Positions 60,613 through 64,000 of a DNA stretch of 64,000 bases are shown here, piece after piece. The notes under the pieces are model-generated. The model worked only from the letters and a program-made list of their open reading frames with translations. It made no database searches and was not told the DNA's origin. A program made the translations under genes and the position numbers. Source of the stretch: Mangrovimonas spongiae (GTDB taxonomy: Bacteria > Bacteroidota > Bacteroidia > Flavobacteriales > Flavobacteriaceae); assembly GCF_003944795.1 (NCBI RefSeq), contig NZ_RWBG01000002.1, positions 186,001 to 250,000 on the forward strand, read 5' to 3'. Position 1 is the stretch's first letter, and each line of letters begins with the position of its first letter.

Positions 60613-61602
60613 TTAATTGTCTTTTTTTGCATCCCGTTTCGCCTCTCTTTCTAATTTTCTAAAATACCCACGCGTTAAAAAGTTGTGCTTTAAAGCTTCC
60701 ATGTTTTGGTTAAATTTATCGGTACCTTCATTAATATTTTTTAGTGTAGACTGTAAACTATTAACCAAACTAGTATCTTTTACAATGTAATTATAGGCAC
60801 CTTCACTGGTATTAAATTCGTTAACCACAGCATTTATATTTCCTAGAATAGTATCGATTTCTACACTTGAAGATTCTAAATTATAGACAATAGATTTCAA
60901 TTTTTCTCCAGAAATAGAATCGTTTATAAGCATTCCTAAAACCGTATTCTCATCAGTTTTTAATGATGTAATAATAGCGTTAAGCTCATTTATAGATTTG
61001 GTAGCACCATAGCTAGCTGTTTTTAAATTCGTAATGGATTGTTTTAACTCTTGAGCCATAATGGTATCGTTTAACAAAACTCCTAAAGTGCCTTTACCTT
61101 GCGTGATGGCATCGGTAATTTTTAATAAATCGGCTGTAAGTATCGCAGCATTTTCCGAACCAACACTTAAGGTATTTAAAATATCATCGGCTCCTATTTT
61201 ACTGTAAGATTCTATGATATCTCCATTATTAATGGTTGTTTCATTTCCTTTTCCTGGTACTATATTAACAATCATATTTCCCACTAACCCATCGGAACCT
61301 ATAGTTGCTATAGCATCTTTTTTTATGTGCTTTATTATCTTTTCATCTATAGTCATTTCTACTTTTATGGTAGAATCGTTTATCATAACAATATCTTTTA
61401 CAGTACCTATATCTATGCCAGAATACCGTACATTGTTACCTTTTTGTAAGCCATTTACATTTTGAAAATAAGCACTAACAGCAAATGTTTTTTTAAACAT
61501 ATCTTGCTTTTGGCCAACTAAATACACTGCGGCAATAAATAGTATAGTACCAATAATAACAAACCCGCCTAACCGTAATTTTTGTGAACTTGTATTTTTC
61601 AT
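60613..61602 (-). CDS. MlaD/MCE-domain substrate-binding protein
   Basis: This 329-aa protein has an N-terminal membrane anchor (LGGFVIIGTILFIAAVYLV), one MCE domain (about 40-120: VNGLQKGNNVRYSGIDIGTV) and a long helical C-terminus. It should present phospholipids or other lipids to the MlaE/MlaF transporter in the periplasm. It is third in the S6-driven operon. Confidence 0.9.
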   Translation of the reverse strand: MKNTSSQKLRLGGFVIIGTILFIAAVYLVGQKQDMFKKTFAVSAYFQNVNGLQKGNNVRYSGIDIGTVKDIVMINDSTIKVEMTIDEKIIKHIKKDAIATIGSDGLVGNMIVNIVPGKGNETTINNGDIIESYSKIGADDILNTLSVGSENAAILTADLLKITDAITQGKGTLGVLLNDTIMAQELKQSITNLKTASYGATKSINELNAIITSLKTDENTVLGMLINDSISGEKLKSIVYNLESSSVEIDTILGNINAVVNEFNTSEGAYNYIVKDTSLVNSLQSTLKNINEGTDKFNQNMEALKHNFLTRGYFRKLEREAKRDAKKDN

Positions 61603-61641
61603 GGCATTAGTTTTTACTGTATCTTATTTTTATTTAGATAA

Positions 61642-62403
61642 CTATTGTTTAAAAAAGGCTTTTATTTTAGGGTCGTTAGCGGTTGAGAGCTCTTTAAAGG
61701 TTCCTTTGGCATAATCTACCCCATCTATTAATAAAATCATTCTATCCGAAATTACTCTTGCACAATCTACATCGTGCGTTATAATAAGCGACGATGTACC
61801 ATAGGTTTTTTGAATATCCTGCATTAAGATAATAATTTCTTTGGCTGTAATAGGATCTAATCCACTTGTTGGCTCATCGTATAAAATAATTTTAGGTTGT
61901 AAAATAAGTGTTCTTGCTAGTGCTACACGACGTTTCATACCTCCAGACAACTCGGCTGGCATTAAATCTATAGTGTGTTCTAGCCCAACATTTTTTAAAG
62001 CTTCGATAACGAGCTCTTCGGTATTATTATGATTTTTAAACTTTCTTTTGTGTCGTCGTAAAGGAAACTCTAAATTTTCTCTTACCGTCATAGAGTCGTA
62101 AAGAGCACTGCCTTGAAATAAAAATCCTATATCGGCTCGTAATATATCTAGCGATTTTTGATCTAGTTTTGTAATATCATTGTCCATAACAGTAATGGTG
62201 CCTTTATCGACTTCCATTAAACCCACTAAACATTTTATCATAACCGATTTTCCAGATCCCGATTTTCCCATAATCACCAAGTTTTCACCTTGATAAAGTT
62301 GCATATTAAACCCATTAAGCACATGGTTATCGCCAAAGCTTTTGTGTAAGTTTTTTATTTCAAGAACCATATTCTTGGGAGTTATGTTTGCGTTGTCATT
62401 CAT
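61642..62403 (-). CDS. MlaF-like ABC transporter ATPase
   Basis: This 253-aa ATP-binding subunit has Walker A GKSGSGKS near residue 41, the signature LSGGMKRR near 148 and Walker B ILYDEPTSG near 174. It powers MlaE for lipid movement between membranes. It overlaps mlaE by 4 bp. Confidence 0.93.
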   Translation of the reverse strand: MNDNANITPKNMVLEIKNLHKSFGDNHVLNGFNMQLYQGENLVIMGKSGSGKSVMIKCLVGLMEVDKGTITVMDNDITKLDQKSLDILRADIGFLFQGSALYDSMTVRENLEFPLRRHKRKFKNHNNTEELVIEALKNVGLEHTIDLMPAELSGGMKRRVALARTLILQPKIILYDEPTSGLDPITAKEIIILMQDIQKTYGTSSLIITHDVDCARVISDRMILLIDGVDYAKGTFKELSTANDPKIKAFFKQ

Positions 62404-63182
62404 AAATCGTAAAAAATATCGGTTACAAAAACAGCAATAAAATCAATAATAAATAGTAATAATGACGTAAAAACAACAGCTGAATTTGCTGCTTTTCCTA
62501 CACCAGCAGTCCCTTTGGTAGAAAAATAGCCTTTAAAACACCCAACAAGACCTATGGCTAATCCAAAAAAGAACGATTTTATCGTGGCAGGAATAATGTC
62601 GCCAAACTCTAGAGCATTAAACACTTGATTAAAATATAGCGTAAAAGAAACGTTTCCTTTTACATTTTCGACTAAAAACGAGCCAAATAACGCTATAGCA
62701 TCTCCAAAAATAACTAATAATGGCAACATAAATGTTACAGCCAAAACACGTGTAACAACCAAGTATTTAAAAGGGTTTGTACCCGAAACCTCCATGGCAT
62801 CAATTTGTTCGGTAACCCGCATAGAACCTAACTCGGCACCAATACCAGAACTTATTTTTCCTGCACAAACCAAAGCTGTAATAATAGGCCCTATTTCTCT
62901 TACTATAGAAATACCAACCATTGACGGCATCCAAGAAACGGCTCCAAAATCCATTAATGTGGGGCGCGTTTGCAATGTTAATACTAATCCTATTATAAAT
63001 CCCGTTACGCCTACTAATAACAAAGACCGATTTCCAATATTATAACATTGGTATAAAAACTCTTTAAACTCGAATGGACGTTTAAATGCTTCCTTAAAAA
63101 ACCGTGTAGCAAAGTAAGACAACTCGCCTATTTCTATCAAAAAGGCGTTTAATTTTGCTCTTGAAGTGTTGAATCCTGACAT
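62400..63182 (-). CDS. MlaE-like ABC transporter permease
   Basis: This 260-aa membrane protein has about five to six helices and the MlaE signature GAELGSMRVTEQIDAMEVSG near residue 135. It forms the membrane channel for the lipid importer/exporter MlaEFD. The frame opens eight codons earlier at 63206, but the TAACTTTG element at 63204-63211 predicts initiation near 63198, so the Met at 63180-63182 is chosen. The S6 site places this envelope transport operon under the stress regulator. Confidence 0.92.
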   Translation of the reverse strand: MSGFNTSRAKLNAFLIEIGELSYFATRFFKEAFKRPFEFKEFLYQCYNIGNRSLLLVGVTGFIIGLVLTLQTRPTLMDFGAVSWMPSMVGISIVREIGPIITALVCAGKISSGIGAELGSMRVTEQIDAMEVSGTNPFKYLVVTRVLAVTFMLPLLVIFGDAIALFGSFLVENVKGNVSFTLYFNQVFNALEFGDIIPATIKSFFFGLAIGLVGCFKGYFSTKGTAGVGKAANSAVVFTSLLLFIIDFIAVFVTDIFYDL

Positions 63183-63203
63183 ATGCTTTATAACATCCAA
63201 TAT

Positions 63204-63247
63204 CAAAGTTATTGCAATAATCTAGTGGGTAAAATGATATATATCAT
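63204..63247 (-). promoter_or_regulatory. FNR-like site S6 and -7 element, mlaEFD operon
   Basis: The perfect palindrome ATGATATATATCAT (63234-63247) and TAACTTTG on the minus strand (63204-63211, perfect TAnnTTTG), 33 bp between centres. It also lies upstream of the divergent flavoprotein gene at 63338, but no -7 element has the right spacing on that side. Confidence 0.8.
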
Positions 63248-63337
63248 AAAGCTATTCCAATAATTACCATTTTAAATGGCTTTATTAGAAGTAATTATTA
63301 TCTTTAGTAATTCATCTTTTGTTCTAATTAAAACATA

Positions 63338-63793
63338 ATGATTACAACATTACATAACAAAGAGCGACATATTATTCTTGAGAGAAACTGTATTGGCCAT
63401 TTAGCCTACATCCATGAAAACAGGCCGTTTATTGCGCCTATAACTTATTTCTATAATAAAGAAGATAATATTATTATAGGGTACTCTAATGTAGGCCATA
63501 AAATAATGGCTATGAGGAGGCATAGCAAAGTAGCTATGGAGGTTTCAGAGATAAATGCAATTAATCACTGGAAATCTATTGTAGTCCATGGTGTTTATAA
63601 TGAAATTGACCGTAGTGAAGCCAAAGCCTATCTTCATGATTTTTCATTAGGTGTTAAAAATTTAATTTCTGTAAAAGAACACAGAACATTAGACTTTATA
63701 AGTCAGTTTTCAAGCAAAGCCACACAAGAAAGCTTACCCGTTGTTTTTTTTATTAAAGTTGAAAATATTACAGGTAAAATGAGAACCGAATAG
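63338..63793 (+). CDS. Pyridoxamine 5'-phosphate oxidase-like flavin-binding protein
   Basis: This 151-aa protein of the PNPOx-like split-barrel family contains RNCIGHLAYIHENRPFIAPI near residue 16, typical of the group that binds FMN, F420 or haem. Related proteins are common in hypoxia or redox regulons. Activity is unknown. A TATCTTTA element at 63299-63306 may be its promoter. It is the last gene; 63794-64000 shows no feature. Confidence 0.85.
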   Translation: MITTLHNKERHIILERNCIGHLAYIHENRPFIAPITYFYNKEDNIIIGYSNVGHKIMAMRRHSKVAMEVSEINAINHWKSIVVHGVYNEIDRSEAKAYLHDFSLGVKNLISVKEHRTLDFISQFSSKATQESLPVVFFIKVENITGKMRTE

Positions 63794-64000
63794 TAAACTA
63801 CTCTAAACAATCTCCTTTTCCTCGTTAATACATTTTAAGTTTTCACTACAAACTCCACTATATTCCCAATTAAATTTAAGTGTTATTCGTTAACGTAAAA
63901 TAGCACCAAACCTATCTAACAACTGTAATTCCCTAGTGAAATCCTTTAAATTCAAGTTAATTATATCAACTTAATATTAAACAATTATCATCAATCTTAT

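Noticed and set aside
63794-64000. Gene or RNA at the right edge
   Set aside because: No open frame, hairpin terminator or tRNA-like structure is visible.

Overview
The window is a low-GC chromosomal segment from a member of the Bacteroidota, almost certainly a marine-type Flavobacteriaceae. Signs are the -7 promoter element TAnnTTTG, weak Shine-Dalgarno sequences, a type IX secretion (T9SS) C-terminal domain on a secreted protease, Bacteroidota-typical families (DUF4290, fused CcsBA, DUF2911, split HipA) and tightly packed, often overlapping genes. The species cannot be named from the sequence.

Region 1 (1-27.7 kb) is conserved chromosome: a Crp/Fnr regulator, CcsBA for cytochrome c assembly, a truncated haemoglobin, an operon of DUF2520 / KdsC-like phosphatase / UbiA prenyltransferase / Maf / MscS-like channel / CorA, a PIG-L deacetylase with a 34-aa membrane peptide, a sodium:solute symporter and a Gfo/Idh oxidoreductase, then GPx / TspO / SRPBCC / pseudouridine synthase / photolyase, MurA with an Asp in place of the fosfomycin-target Cys, RecQ, Fmt, HU, YqgE and a class IV aminotransferase.

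Region 2 (27,783-41,871) is a 13,980-bp integrative island in the 3' half of a tRNA-Met(CAU) gene, bounded by 108/109-bp direct repeats. It carries a tyrosine integrase, an unknown partner gene, a tripartite HipBST-like toxin-antitoxin system, a second tripartite system that looks like toxin-antitoxin-SecB chaperone (TAC), and a type I restriction-modification operon (hsdM, hsdS, two accessory genes, hsdR). GAACACG repeats at 12-bp pitch lie at both ends, partly inside the integrase coding sequence, and look like integrase arm sites. A composite repeat (13-bp units at 21-22-bp pitch followed by a long palindrome) sits at the borders of the cargo modules.

Region 3 (42-47.7 kb) is a variable stretch: a T9SS metallopeptidase flanked by two diverged copies of a ~280-bp segment containing small membrane-protein genes and decayed fragments, then a serine hydrolase lipoprotein.

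Region 4 (47.7-63.8 kb) is a stress cluster: Hsp20, three double-domain universal stress proteins, a beta-CASP nuclease, an ATP-cone/PD-(D/E)XK nuclease, CbpA/CbpM co-chaperones, DUF302, an MlaEFD-type lipid transport operon and a PNPOx-like flavoprotein. It also encodes a PAS histidine kinase whose PAS domain aligns without gaps to the FixL haem pocket (His64, Arg84) and a partner response regulator that fuses REC to a Crp/Fnr-type effector and HTH. Six FNR-like palindromes (ATGA-N6-TCAT/G) in this cluster each have a TAnnTTTG-like element whose centre is exactly 33 bp downstream, which is class II activator geometry. One of them drives no gene and appears to produce a ~205-nt noncoding RNA ending at a 12-bp-stem terminator. 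I regard this predicted FixL/FixK-like regulon, with its small RNA, and the double tripartite toxin-antitoxin island as the most interesting content.
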